Origin: Kiloniellaceae bacterium
GTDB taxonomy: Bacteria > Pseudomonadota > Alphaproteobacteria > Kiloniellales > J153
Assembly: GCA_021776115.1 (NCBI GenBank)
Contig: JAJFGN010000002.1
Location: 1 to 37,179, forward strand
Direction: 5' to 3'
Length of the DNA: 37,179 bases
The notes beneath the pieces were generated by a model. It was not told the DNA's origin, searched no databases, and was given only the letters and a program-made list of their open reading frames with translations. Shown here one piece after another: positions 15,436 to 23,575 of this stretch. A program made the position numbers and the translations under genes. The number at the start of each line of letters is the position of its first letter. Within the stretch, counting starts at the first letter, position 1.

Positions 15436-17358
15436 CTAGCCGTGTCTTTCCCGGAACAGGAAAAACCCGGCCAGTCCGGTCAAGACGCCCGAAATGCCCA
15501 GCATGTAGGCGAATGTCTCGCGCAGGCGTTCGGAGGTGCGGGTAATGTCGGTGTCGAGCGGGCGGATGATCTCCAACACGCCCCGGACCTCGCCTTCCCG
15601 CCAGTCGGTCTTGGTGCTGTCCGGGTGGTTGTTGTGGCACGCGACGCAGGTCGGCTGCATGATCCGGGCCGTCGCGTAACGCAGCGACGGCTGGCCCTCG
15701 TAGGGCTCGAAGCGATAGAAGGGCGTAACCGGGTCCCGGCGCAACTCCCGCAGGGCGGCCGCCTCGAAATCGTCCTTGGGGCCGCCACCCTTCCGGTAAT
15801 TGAAGGGAAAGTCGCTGTACAGACGCGCGAACATACCCGCGGTCTGCGATTTGCGGAGGTGCTCGCCCAGGTCGATCGTGAAGGACGCGGGCACCGGGAT
15901 CGCGCCGTGAATCATCTGATAGCGGTGGGTCACCGGAACCACGTCCTTGACCTTGTCCACGACCACCTTCGAGTAGAAGTCCTGCACGACTTCGAGCGTC
16001 TGGGCCTCGAAGGCGGCCCCTTCGATGGCGGCGGACTGGACCATCTGGTCGGACAACCGCGAAAGATGCCAGAGTCCCAGGATGAGCGTTAGAACCACGG
16101 TCATGAGAAGCGCGACCGGCACCGGGTTACGCCGGGACCATCGAAAAATGCGTTCTGGCGCTTTGAGCGGCCGGGCCTCGACCGGGTGCCCCGCCAGAAA
16201 TCGCCCCAGATCGGCCTCAAAATCTTCGGCGCTGCGGTAGCGCAGCTGCGGCTCCTTGCGCAGGGCCTTCAGGACGATCGCATCGAGGTCGCCCGCGACC
16301 GAGGTGTGCAGCGCCTTGGGTGTCGTGCGCCTTAACCGGGCCACGTCCTCGAGGCTGGCATGGGGGTCCTTGCCACCGGGCACCGGCACCGTCGGCTTGT
16401 GCTTCAAAGTCGCGCTGGGCGGCGGCGGTTCGAGGTCGCAGATGACCTCCATGAAGTTTTGGTCCGGCTTGCCGCTTAGGTCGTAGGGCCGGCAGCCGGC
16501 GATCAACTCGTATAGAACGACGCCTAGGGAATAAATATCGGTGGCCTGCGTCAAGGGATTGCCCCGCACCTGCTCGGGGCTGGCGTAGTCCGGGGTCATG
16601 AGGCGCTGACCGACCAGGGTTGGGCCGAGCGTCTGCCCGATGAGCTCGGGCGCGGTCAGCTTGGCGATGCCGAAATCGATCAGCTTCGGCACGCCGTCGG
16701 CGCGGACCAGGATGTTGCTCATTTTCAGGTCGCGATGGATAACCATGTGCTGGTGCGCGAAGTGTACGGCGGCGCATACGCGGCCAAACAATTCGATCCG
16801 CTCACGAACCGAAAGCTTGTGCCGGTCGCAATAGGTATCGAGCCGCTCCCCGTCCACGAATTCCATGACGAAGTACGGCAGGCCGTCTTCGGTGGTGCCG
16901 GCATCCAAAAGGCCCGCGATATTCGTATGCCGGCCCAGGGCGGCCAGGATCTGAATTTCGGTGCGGAACCGGTGCAGGATGCTTTCCGTGTTCATGCCGG
17001 GTCTCAGCACCTTCACGGCGACCTGCTGGCGGAAATCGGTGTGGCGCGTGGCGAGGTAGACATTGCCCATGCCCCCGCCGCCCTGCCGCTGAACGATTTT
17101 GTAGGGGCCGAATTCCGTTCCGATGTAGCGGTCTTCCGCCTCGCGATCCGGCGTCGAGGATTGCTCGGCGACGGGGCCCTCGCTTAGGAAATCTTGGTCC
17201 AGCGCCTTCGCATGGTGGCTTAGAAGCTGCTCCACTTCGTCGCGCAACGCGCGATCGTCGCGGCAAGCGGAGTTGAGAAACGTGCCGCGGTCTTTCGCAT
17301 CCTGTTTCAGGGCCCGGTCGAAGATGGATTCGATGAGGCGCCATCGTTCTTTGTCCAT
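15436..17358 (-). CDS. Transmembrane Ser/Thr kinase with periplasmic c-type heme sensor domain (Tll0287/DUF3365-like)
   Basis: This 640-residue protein has, in order: a leader typical of large STPKs (about 1-75, DKERWRLIESIFDRAL); and a Hanks-type kinase domain (about 85-390). The kinase has GGGGMGNVY, K116 in VAVK, HRDLKMSN (208-215), DFG (228-230) and SPE, so all catalytic residues are present. A membrane helix (about 412-432) is followed by an extracytoplasmic domain (about 440-610) with a c-type heme motif CVACHNNHP (571-579). A second helix (about 616-636) and a short tail end it. The sensor region resembles the Tll0287/DUF3365 heme family seen in other sensors. A heme-dependent signal (redox state or a gas) should therefore reach the cytoplasmic kinase. 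The gene starts 6 bases after plsY, so it may be cotranscribed with pyrB-pyrC-plsY. The nearby ECF sigma factor is the likely substrate (inferred). Confidence 0.9.
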   Translation of the reverse strand: MDKERWRLIESIFDRALKQDAKDRGTFLNSACRDDRALRDEVEQLLSHHAKALDQDFLSEGPVAEQSSTPDREAEDRYIGTEFGPYKIVQRQGGGGMGNVYLATRHTDFRQQVAVKVLRPGMNTESILHRFRTEIQILAALGRHTNIAGLLDAGTTEDGLPYFVMEFVDGERLDTYCDRHKLSVRERIELFGRVCAAVHFAHQHMVIHRDLKMSNILVRADGVPKLIDFGIAKLTAPELIGQTLGPTLVGQRLMTPDYASPEQVRGNPLTQATDIYSLGVVLYELIAGCRPYDLSGKPDQNFMEVICDLEPPPPSATLKHKPTVPVPGGKDPHASLEDVARLRRTTPKALHTSVAGDLDAIVLKALRKEPQLRYRSAEDFEADLGRFLAGHPVEARPLKAPERIFRWSRRNPVPVALLMTVVLTLILGLWHLSRLSDQMVQSAAIEGAAFEAQTLEVVQDFYSKVVVDKVKDVVPVTHRYQMIHGAIPVPASFTIDLGEHLRKSQTAGMFARLYSDFPFNYRKGGGPKDDFEAAALRELRRDPVTPFYRFEPYEGQPSLRYATARIMQPTCVACHNNHPDSTKTDWREGEVRGVLEIIRPLDTDITRTSERLRETFAYMLGISGVLTGLAGFFLFRERHG

Positions 17359-17364
17359 ACTTCG

Positions 17365-17997
17365 CTATACCCGGCCTTCCGGCGGTTTCTGGCCGATTTT
17401 GGTTTCCTCACCTTTCAACAGGCGGCGGATGTTGGCGTCGTGTTTGAACCAAACCAGGAGCGCGACCAGGGTCGCGAACTGGACCATCTGCAGATCGCCC
17501 AGGAGCAGCCAAGCGTAGAGCGGCGCGGCGGCGACAGACAGCAGGCCCGAGAGCGAGGAATAGCGGAACAACGCCGCGACCAGCAGCCAAGTCGCGCAGG
17601 CCGCGAGGCCGACCGGCCAGGCAAGCGCGAGCAGCACGCCCAGCGCGGTCGCGACAGCCTTGCCGCCTTTGAACTTGAGCCAGACCGGATAGAGATGACC
17701 GAGCATCGCGCCCAAGGCTGCGGTCAGTGCCATGTCCGGTCCCCAATTGGCGGCGATCAGGGCCGCCGCCGCGCCCTTGCCCGCATCGAGGATCAGGGTC
17801 GCCGCCGCCAGATCCTTGCGTCCGGCGCGCAGCACATTGGTCGTGCCGATGTTGCCGGAGCCGATCTTGCGGATGTCGCCGAGCCCGGCTAGCCGCGTCA
17901 GGACCAAACCGAAGGGAATCGAGCCAAGCAAATACCCGCCGGCCAGCGCGGCCAGAAGATACGGCCAGGCGAATTCCCAGGAAATCGGATCGGGCAT
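17365..17997 (-). CDS. plsY: Acyl-phosphate:glycerol-3-phosphate acyltransferase
   Basis: This 210-residue integral membrane enzyme makes lysophosphatidic acid, the first committed step of phospholipid synthesis in bacteria using PlsX/PlsY. Family motifs are visible: [17 protein letters not shown], the glycerol-phosphate loop [14 protein letters not shown], and [15 protein letters not shown]. About five membrane segments are apparent. It follows pyrC by 33 bases and precedes the heme-kinase gene by 6. In relatives dprA normally follows directly. Confidence 0.96.
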   Translation of the reverse strand: MPDPISWEFAWPYLLAALAGGYLLGSIPFGLVLTRLAGLGDIRKIGSGNIGTTNVLRAGRKDLAAATLILDAGKGAAAALIAANWGPDMALTAALGAMLGHLYPVWLKFKGGKAVATALGVLLALAWPVGLAACATWLLVAALFRYSSLSGLLSVAAAPLYAWLLLGDLQMVQFATLVALLVWFKHDANIRRLLKGEETKIGQKPPEGRV

Positions 17998-18030
17998 GGC
18001 GAATCGCTTTTCTAACGGCGGCTCGCCAGT

Positions 18031-19365
18031 TTACTCCGCGCCGGCTTCGCCGCCAAAGCCTTCCGCGCGGTAGATTATCCGCCCATCGACCACGGTCGCC
18101 AGGGTTTGGCCGCGCACCGGATAGTCCTCGAAGGGCGAATTCTTGGACTTGCTGCGGAAGCTGTCCGGGTCGATCCGCCATTCAAGGTCCGGGTCGAAGA
18201 GGGTCAGGTCCGCCGGCGCGCCCTTCGCCAGCCGTCCGGCATCCAACTTCAAGATCTCCGCCGGGCGCCAGGTGAGGCAGGCGAGCGCGTCGAGCAGGCT
18301 CGCTTGCTTTGCGTGGACCAGCGCGAGCGTCAGCGCCAGAAGCGTCTCCAGCCCGGCGATGCCGGGGGCGGCGACGGCGAAGGGCTGGCGTTTGGATTCC
18401 TGATCGTGCGGGCTGTGGTCGCTGGCCACCGCGTCGATGGTGCCGTCGGCCACGGCCTCGGCGACGGCCTGACGGTCCGCCTCGGCGCGCAGGGGCGGGG
18501 AGACCTTGGCGAAGCTTCGGTAATTGCCGACATCGGCCTCGCTCAAGATGAAGTAGTGCGGTGCGGTGTCGCAGGTCACGCGAAGGCCGCGCGCCTTGGC
18601 CCGGCGAATCGCCTCCAAGGCGGCGGCGGTCGAGACATGAGCGGCGTGGTAGCGCCCGCCGGTCAACTCCACCAGGCGCAGGTCGCGCTCGACCATGATC
18701 GCTTCGGCGGCGACCGGAATGCCGGCCAGACCGAGGCGGGTCGCGGTCCCGCCCTCGTTCATGACTCCGTCGGCCAAGCTTGGCTCTTCCGGATGCTGGA
18801 TAATGACCTGATCGTGGGCGCTGGCATAACTCAACGCCCGGCGCATGACCTGGGCGTCGGCCACCGCCTTTAGCCCATCGGTGAAGCCGCGCGCGCCGAA
18901 TTCGGCGAGCAAGCCGATCTCGGTGATCTCCTTGCCTTCCATGCCACGGGTCACGGCGCCGTAGGTATAGACCTTGACCAGCTTGGCCTCGCGCGCACGC
19001 CGGGCCACGAACTCGACACCCGCCACGTCGTCGACCACGGGTTCCGTATTGGGCAGGGCGACCATGGCGGTGATGCCGCCGACCGCCGCCGCCACGCCGG
19101 CGGTCTTGATCGTCTCTTTGTGTTCCTCGCCCGGTTCGCGCAGTTGCACCCGCATGTCGACCAGACCGGGCGATAGGCAGGCGCCGGCGCAATCGATTTT
19201 CGTTACCCCGTCCGGCACGCCCTCGCTGAACAAGCGCGGACCCAGATCGGCGATGCGCGCGCCTTCGACCAGCAAGGCGCCGGGTGCGTCCAGCCCACTG
19301 GCCGGGTCGAGCAAGCGGGCGTTGAGGTAGGCGGTTCGGCCGGCGCCGTTGGTTGCCGCGCCCAT
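18031..19365 (-). CDS. pyrC: Dihydroorotase-like protein lacking the HxH metal motif
   Basis: This 444-residue amidohydrolase-fold protein belongs to class I dihydroorotases of pyrimidine synthesis (carbamoyl-aspartate to dihydroorotate). The usual VDxHxHLR reads VDMRVQLREPG, with R72 and Q74 replacing both metal-binding His. Other active-site features remain (D163, H191, H243 in AAHVST, D316 in SDHSPH). It could be a non-catalytic partner of aspartate transcarbamoylase, like the pseudo-dihydroorotase of Pseudomonas, with a separate active enzyme elsewhere, or it could work with altered metal binding. Its start overlaps the pyrB stop by one base (TGATG), so the two are coupled. Confidence 0.88.
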   Translation of the reverse strand: MGAATNGAGRTAYLNARLLDPASGLDAPGALLVEGARIADLGPRLFSEGVPDGVTKIDCAGACLSPGLVDMRVQLREPGEEHKETIKTAGVAAAVGGITAMVALPNTEPVVDDVAGVEFVARRAREAKLVKVYTYGAVTRGMEGKEITEIGLLAEFGARGFTDGLKAVADAQVMRRALSYASAHDQVIIQHPEEPSLADGVMNEGGTATRLGLAGIPVAAEAIMVERDLRLVELTGGRYHAAHVSTAAALEAIRRAKARGLRVTCDTAPHYFILSEADVGNYRSFAKVSPPLRAEADRQAVAEAVADGTIDAVASDHSPHDQESKRQPFAVAAPGIAGLETLLALTLALVHAKQASLLDALACLTWRPAEILKLDAGRLAKGAPADLTLFDPDLEWRIDPDSFRSKSKNSPFEDYPVRGQTLATVVDGRIIYRAEGFGGEAGAE

Positions 19366-20378
19366 CAGACGCCGCCCGCCGGGGCCGATTCCCTCGGGGC
19401 ATCGTTAGGACGCAAGTCGCGGGTCAGCATGTCCAGGCAGGCCATGCGCACGGCCACGCCCATCTCGACCTGGGCGCGAATCAACGAACGGTCGATATCG
19501 TCGGCCACTTCGCTGTCGATCTCTATGCCCCGGTTCATCGGCCCCGGATGCATGATCAGGGCGTCCGGCTTGGCGGCCGCCAGCTTGTCGCGGTCCAGGC
19601 CGTAGAAGCGGAAATATTCGCGCGTCGAGGGCACGTAACTGCCGTGCATGCGCTCGGTCTGCAGGCGCAGCATCATGACGATATCGCAGCCCTCGAGGGC
19701 CTTGCGCATATCGAAGAAAGGCTCGGCGCCCAAGAGCTCGATCGCGGCGGGCAGGAGGGTCGGCGGCGCGACCACGCGCACCGTCGCGCCCATGGTCGTG
19801 AGCAGGTGGATGTTCGAGCGCGCGACCCGGCTGTGCAGGATATCGCCGCAGATCGCCACCACCAGACCGGCCAGCGAGCCGCGCCGGCGCCGGATCGTCA
19901 AGGCGTCGAGCAGGGCCTGCGTCGGGTGCTCGTGACTGCCGTCGCCGGCGTTGATGACGGCGCAGTTCACCTTCTCGGACAGGAGCTTGACCGCGCCGGA
20001 GTCGGGGTGGCGCACGACCAGCACGTCGGGGTGCATGGCGTTCAGGGTCATGGCCGTATCGATCAAGGTTTCGCCCTTCTTGATCGAGCTCCAGGAGACC
20101 GACATGTTGATCACGTCGGCGCCAAGGCGCTTGCCCGCCAGCTCGAAAGAGGTGCGCGTGCGGGTTGAAGTTTCGAAGAAAAGATTGATGACCGTGAGGC
20201 CGCGCATCAGCGCGGTTTTCTTGGATTGGCTGCGGCTTAACGCGACATAACCGTCGGAGAGATCGAGCAGAACCCCGATTTCCTGGGCCGAGAGCCCTTC
20301 GATTCCAAGAAGATGACGGTGACGATAGCCGAGGGAGGAGGGAGCAAGTGGAGAGGAAGAATTCAGTGTCGGGCTCAT
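19365..20378 (-). CDS. pyrB: Aspartate carbamoyltransferase catalytic subunit
   Basis: This 337-residue enzyme condenses carbamoyl phosphate and aspartate, the committed step of pyrimidine synthesis. The carbamoyl-phosphate loop STRTRTS lies at 71-77, [14 protein letters not shown] follows, and the aspartate domain shows LRLQTERM and MHPGPMNRG. No pyrI regulatory-subunit gene adjoins, matching the PyrB/PyrC-complex type of enzyme. It is first in the run pyrB-pyrC-plsY-kinase and is divergent from a DMT transporter. No attenuator hairpin was recognised in the leader. Confidence 0.96.
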   Translation of the reverse strand: MSPTLNSSSPLAPSSLGYRHRHLLGIEGLSAQEIGVLLDLSDGYVALSRSQSKKTALMRGLTVINLFFETSTRTRTSFELAGKRLGADVINMSVSWSSIKKGETLIDTAMTLNAMHPDVLVVRHPDSGAVKLLSEKVNCAVINAGDGSHEHPTQALLDALTIRRRRGSLAGLVVAICGDILHSRVARSNIHLLTTMGATVRVVAPPTLLPAAIELLGAEPFFDMRKALEGCDIVMMLRLQTERMHGSYVPSTREYFRFYGLDRDKLAAAKPDALIMHPGPMNRGIEIDSEVADDIDRSLIRAQVEMGVAVRMACLDMLTRDLRPNDAPRESAPAGGV

Positions 20379-20543
20379 TAAAGGGGGGTTATGTCAGCGC
20401 GGCGCGAGTCTGGCAAGGGGGCGAAAATATCCGCACCGATTCATTGGCCCGCGCAGGTTTCGGGCCCGCGCAGGTTTCGGATAGATCGTGTTGGCGCCAA
20501 CGGCCTAGAGTGCCCGGACCAATTACAGAGAGCAAAACAGCAC

Positions 20544-21437
20544 ATGACCATGGGCGCGCGGGAATGGCTTTTGATCGTGGCGCTCAGCATCGTCTGGGGC
20601 GGCTCGTTCTTTTTCGTCGGGGTGGCGCTGACGGCCCTGCCGCCCTTGACCGTGGTCCTTGGCCGGGTCGGGCTGGCGGCCTTGGCGCTGCTGGCGGTCA
20701 TCCGGATCAGCGGCCAGCACCTGCCGCGCGAGGCGAGGCTCTGGGGCGCCTTCCTGGTCATGGGGGCGCTCAACAACGCCATTCCCTTCAGCTTGATCGT
20801 CTGGGGCCAGGTTCATATCGATAGCGGCCTGGCCTCGATTCTAAACGTGAGCACGCCCCTGTTCACGGTGCTGCTGGCCCACGTCGTGACCAGTGACGAG
20901 AAGATGACGGTGAACCGGGTTTTGGGTGTGCTGTTCGGCTTGGCTGGAGTCGCGGTCCTGATCGGGCCCGAGGCCCTGGGTGGCCTGGGTACGGCCGGTC
21001 TCGCTCAGATCGCGATCCTGGGCGCGGCGGCCTCCTATGCCTGCGCCAGTCTCTATGGCCGCCGCTTCCGCCATTTGCCGCCGACCATCCCCGCCGCCGG
21101 AATGCTATGCGGTTCGACGCTGCTGATCCTGCCCCTTGCCTTGATCGCCGACCGGCCCTGGACCCTGACCCCCGGTTTCGAGGCTATCGCCTCCCTCCTG
21201 GGTCTGGCTCTGGCCTCCACGGCCTTGGCCTATTTTCTCTATTTTCGCATTCTGACCCTGGCCGGCTCGACCAATTTGATGCTGGTCACTTTTCTGGTTC
21301 CAGTCAGTGCCATTCTCTTGGGCACCCTGCTCCTGGGCGAGCGTTTGGACTGGACCGCCATCGTCGGCATGGGCCTCATCTTCGCCGGCTTGGCTTCGGT
21401 CGATGGGCGAGCGGTGGCGGTGTTGAAACGGGCCTAG
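20544..21437 (+). CDS. DMT superfamily (EamA) transporter
   Basis: This 297-residue inner-membrane protein has about ten hydrophobic segments in two EamA repeats (LSIVWGGSFFFVGVALTALP at the start of the first; GAAASYACASLYGRRF opening the second). Relatives export amino acids, nucleosides or drugs; the substrate is unknown. I start at the ATG at 20544, which places the first helix normally; the frame is open from 20391 but those residues resemble no transporter start and would overlap the pyrB promoter region. Its TAG stop is the left end of the mobile element at 21435. Confidence 0.9.
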   Translation: MTMGAREWLLIVALSIVWGGSFFFVGVALTALPPLTVVLGRVGLAALALLAVIRISGQHLPREARLWGAFLVMGALNNAIPFSLIVWGQVHIDSGLASILNVSTPLFTVLLAHVVTSDEKMTVNRVLGVLFGLAGVAVLIGPEALGGLGTAGLAQIAILGAAASYACASLYGRRFRHLPPTIPAAGMLCGSTLLILPLALIADRPWTLTPGFEAIASLLGLALASTALAYFLYFRILTLAGSTNLMLVTFLVPVSAILLGTLLLGERLDWTAIVGMGLIFAGLASVDGRAVAVLKRA

Positions 21438-21681
21438 TGTGGTGAATCTGAAGTTCGCGTCATAATTCCTTGCCGTCATCCCGGACGTTAGGCGAGCCCG
21501 CAAATCCTAGGATTTGCGGGGGGCGAGCCTTACGATCCGGGATCTTCCGGTGGTCCGAGTCTGGCCTTCACCAAAGATCCCGGATCTCTGACTTTCCTTG
21601 CCAAACCATAGGTTTGGAGGAAAGTCGCGTCCGGGATGACGGGGAGAACTTAATGCGAAGAATTTCTGTTCCACCACTCTA
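21435..21681 (+). mobile_element. Complete palindromic MITE-like element (copy B) with TA ends
   Basis: This 247-bp non-coding element fills the gap between two convergent genes. Its ends are imperfect inverted repeats (TAGTGTGGTGAATCTGAAG at the left; the right end reads inward TAGAGTGGTGGAACAGAAA). Inside are GTCATCCCGGAC and GATCCGGGATCTT cores in both orientations, a perfect 24-base palindrome (21497-21520), and a nested hairpin (21590-21597 with 21619-21626, and 21601-21607 with 21611-21617). TA at both ends fits a TA target duplication, as made by IS630/Tc1-mariner transposases. It has no open frame of its own; an outside transposase would be needed. Confidence 0.75.
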
Positions 21682-22911
21682 AATCACGCCGCGTGTTCGC
21701 AAACCGTCTAAATCCGAAGCGCTTAGGTCGAGTAGCTCGCTCAGAACCTCATCCGTGTGCTGGCCCATTTGGGGCGGCGAGCGGCGGTATTCGACCGGGG
21801 TTTCGGAGAACTTGATCGGATTCCCGATCAGATCGACCGCGCCGCCCTCCGCGCCGGGAAAGGGCACGCGGACGCGCATGCCCCGTTCCAGGATGTGCGG
21901 ATCGGCAAAGACCTGCTCAAGATTATTGACCGGGCCGCAGGGCACGCCGCGCGCCGAAAGACCGTCGAGCCATTCGCTCTGCGTCTTCTTCGCGGTCACG
22001 CTGGGCAGGATCGCATAGAGTTCCGCGCGATTTTTTGTGCGTTGCGGGTTGGTCGCGAAGCGCGGGTCGTCGGGCAGTTCGGGCGCGCCGGCGAAGTCGC
22101 AAAACTTTCGGAATTGGGGATCGTTGCCGACCGCGAGGATGAAGTGCCCGTCGGCGCAGGGCAGCAAATTGTAGGGTGCGATGTTCGGATGCTCGTTGCC
22201 CATGCGCCGCGGCACCTGGCCCGAGGTCAGATAGTTCACCCCCTCGTTGACAAGCCAGGCGACCTGGGTGTCGAGCAGGGCAAGGTCGATGTGCTGGCCG
22301 CCGTCCTTGCCCTCGGCGCGCATGGCGTCCCGGTGGCGCAGGGCGGCCAGAATCGCGGTCGAGGCGTACATGCCGCACATGACGTCGGCGATGCCGACCC
22401 CGACCTTGATCGGCGCGCCGTCCGGCTCTCCGGTCAGGCTCATAATTCCGCCCATGCCCTGGGCCAGATAGTCGTAACCGGCGCGCGGCGCGTAGGGGCC
22501 GGTCTGGCCGAAGCCGGTGACGGAGCAATACACCAGATCGGGGAACGCTACCTTGAGATCGGCGTAGCCCAGGCCGTGCTTGGCCAGGCTGCCGACCTTG
22601 AAGTTCTCAACCAGGATATCGCAGGTGGTGAGCAGGCGCTTGGCCAGCGCCCGGCCCTCGGCTTGCGCGATGTCGAGGGTGACCGAGCGCTTGTTGCGGT
22701 TGGCGGAGAGGTAGTAGGCGCTTTCGTGCGTCTCCCGGCCGCTCTCGTCCTTGATGTAGGGCGGGCCCCACTTGCGGGTATCGTCGCCCTCGCCGGGGCG
22801 TTCGATCTTGATCACTTCGGCGCCCAGGTCGCCGAGCAACTGGGTACAGGTCGGTCCGGCCAGGATGCGCGTCAAATCGAAGACGCGCAGGCCGGAAAGC
22901 GGTCCGGACAT
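21679..22911 (-). CDS. CaiB/BaiF family CoA transferase
   Basis: This 410-residue class III CoA transferase moves CoA between carboxylic acids through an aspartyl-CoA thioester. The N-terminus LSGLRVFDLTRILAGPTCTQ, ERPGEGDDTRKWGPP, and the presumed catalytic Asp D147 in AGYDYLAQGMGG are typical. Relatives act on formyl-, succinyl- or mesaconyl-CoA and on carnitine; the substrate here is undetermined. The start at 22911 follows AAGGAA; the frame is open to 23082 but that extension resembles no family member. The TAG stop is the right end of the mobile element. Confidence 0.92.
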   Translation of the reverse strand: MSGPLSGLRVFDLTRILAGPTCTQLLGDLGAEVIKIERPGEGDDTRKWGPPYIKDESGRETHESAYYLSANRNKRSVTLDIAQAEGRALAKRLLTTCDILVENFKVGSLAKHGLGYADLKVAFPDLVYCSVTGFGQTGPYAPRAGYDYLAQGMGGIMSLTGEPDGAPIKVGVGIADVMCGMYASTAILAALRHRDAMRAEGKDGGQHIDLALLDTQVAWLVNEGVNYLTSGQVPRRMGNEHPNIAPYNLLPCADGHFILAVGNDPQFRKFCDFAGAPELPDDPRFATNPQRTKNRAELYAILPSVTAKKTQSEWLDGLSARGVPCGPVNNLEQVFADPHILERGMRVRVPFPGAEGGAVDLIGNPIKFSETPVEYRRSPPQMGQHTDEVLSELLDLSASDLDGLRTRGVI

Positions 22912-23147
22912 GAAAATGAGTTCCTTGCGGCCGATATGCCAAGCGTTCGGGGCAAGATGGCGTGCCGCCACGCCGGGCGTCAAGGCGGCTGTCACGCCGG
23001 GGAAGCTCTCGGGTGGCTCGCGGTCAACTAGCGAAGTTGTGATCCGCGCCGTGATGTTTGCGTGAGGAATTGACCGGTGCACGTTCCTATTATCTCATGG
23101 CGACACCAATTAGCGGCTCAGGCCGCACGAACAGGCGAGGTATCACA

Positions 23148-23570
23148 ATGCGGACAATGGCCTTGGCGGGCTTCGCGGCGGTCGCGCTATCGACCGCGGC
23201 GCAGGCGGCGCCGCCGGAACGGGTACAAGTCACCGGCGAGATAATCGATTCCTGGTGCTACCTGACCGAAATTATGTATCCGGAGGGCAGCGCCCATCAT
23301 CAGTGCGCCATCTGGTGCGCGGCCGGCGGTATTCCCGTCGGTATCAAGGGCGACGACGGCAAGGTCTACATGGTGCTGAAGCTGGGCGCCGATTCGACCA
23401 GCGTCGCCAATCCCGGGATTCTGGAAATTCAGAGCCACAAGGTCAAGGTCGAGGCCGACCTCTATGTGCGCGACGGCATCAACTACCTGACCATCGCTCA
23501 GGTTGTGAACGACGAGGGTATCGTCAATCTAACCCACGACGAATACGGCATTCAGCCGTTCGGGGAGTAA
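23148..23570 (+). CDS. Exported small Cys/His protein with CxxxC motif, first gene of the SCO operon
   Basis: The 140-residue product has a Sec signal peptide (cleavage near TAAQA, residue 20). The mature part is short and beta-rich, with C37 (EIIDSWCYL) and a HHQCAIWC cluster (H50, H51, C53, C57). I recognise the pattern as a conserved periplasmic type but know no function. The spacing of C37 and the CxxxC matches the next gene product, so the two look like diverged paralogues. Metal binding, most likely copper, is suggested by the residues and by the SCO gene two positions downstream. The ATG at 23148 gives a proper signal peptide; an earlier frame opening at 23058 does not. Confidence 0.8.
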   Translation: MRTMALAGFAAVALSTAAQAAPPERVQVTGEIIDSWCYLTEIMYPEGSAHHQCAIWCAAGGIPVGIKGDDGKVYMVLKLGADSTSVANPGILEIQSHKVKVEADLYVRDGINYLTIAQVVNDEGIVNLTHDEYGIQPFGE

Positions 23571-23575
23571 GGGAT

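Noticed and set aside
20391-20543. Upstream extension of the DMT transporter
   Set aside because: The added residues are not membrane-like, overlap the pyrB promoter region and would displace the first helix from the N-terminus.
21757-23031. A 424-codon plus-strand frame opposite the CoA transferase gene
   Set aside because: The opposite frame carries all CaiB family motifs; this one has none and has the composition of an antisense shadow.
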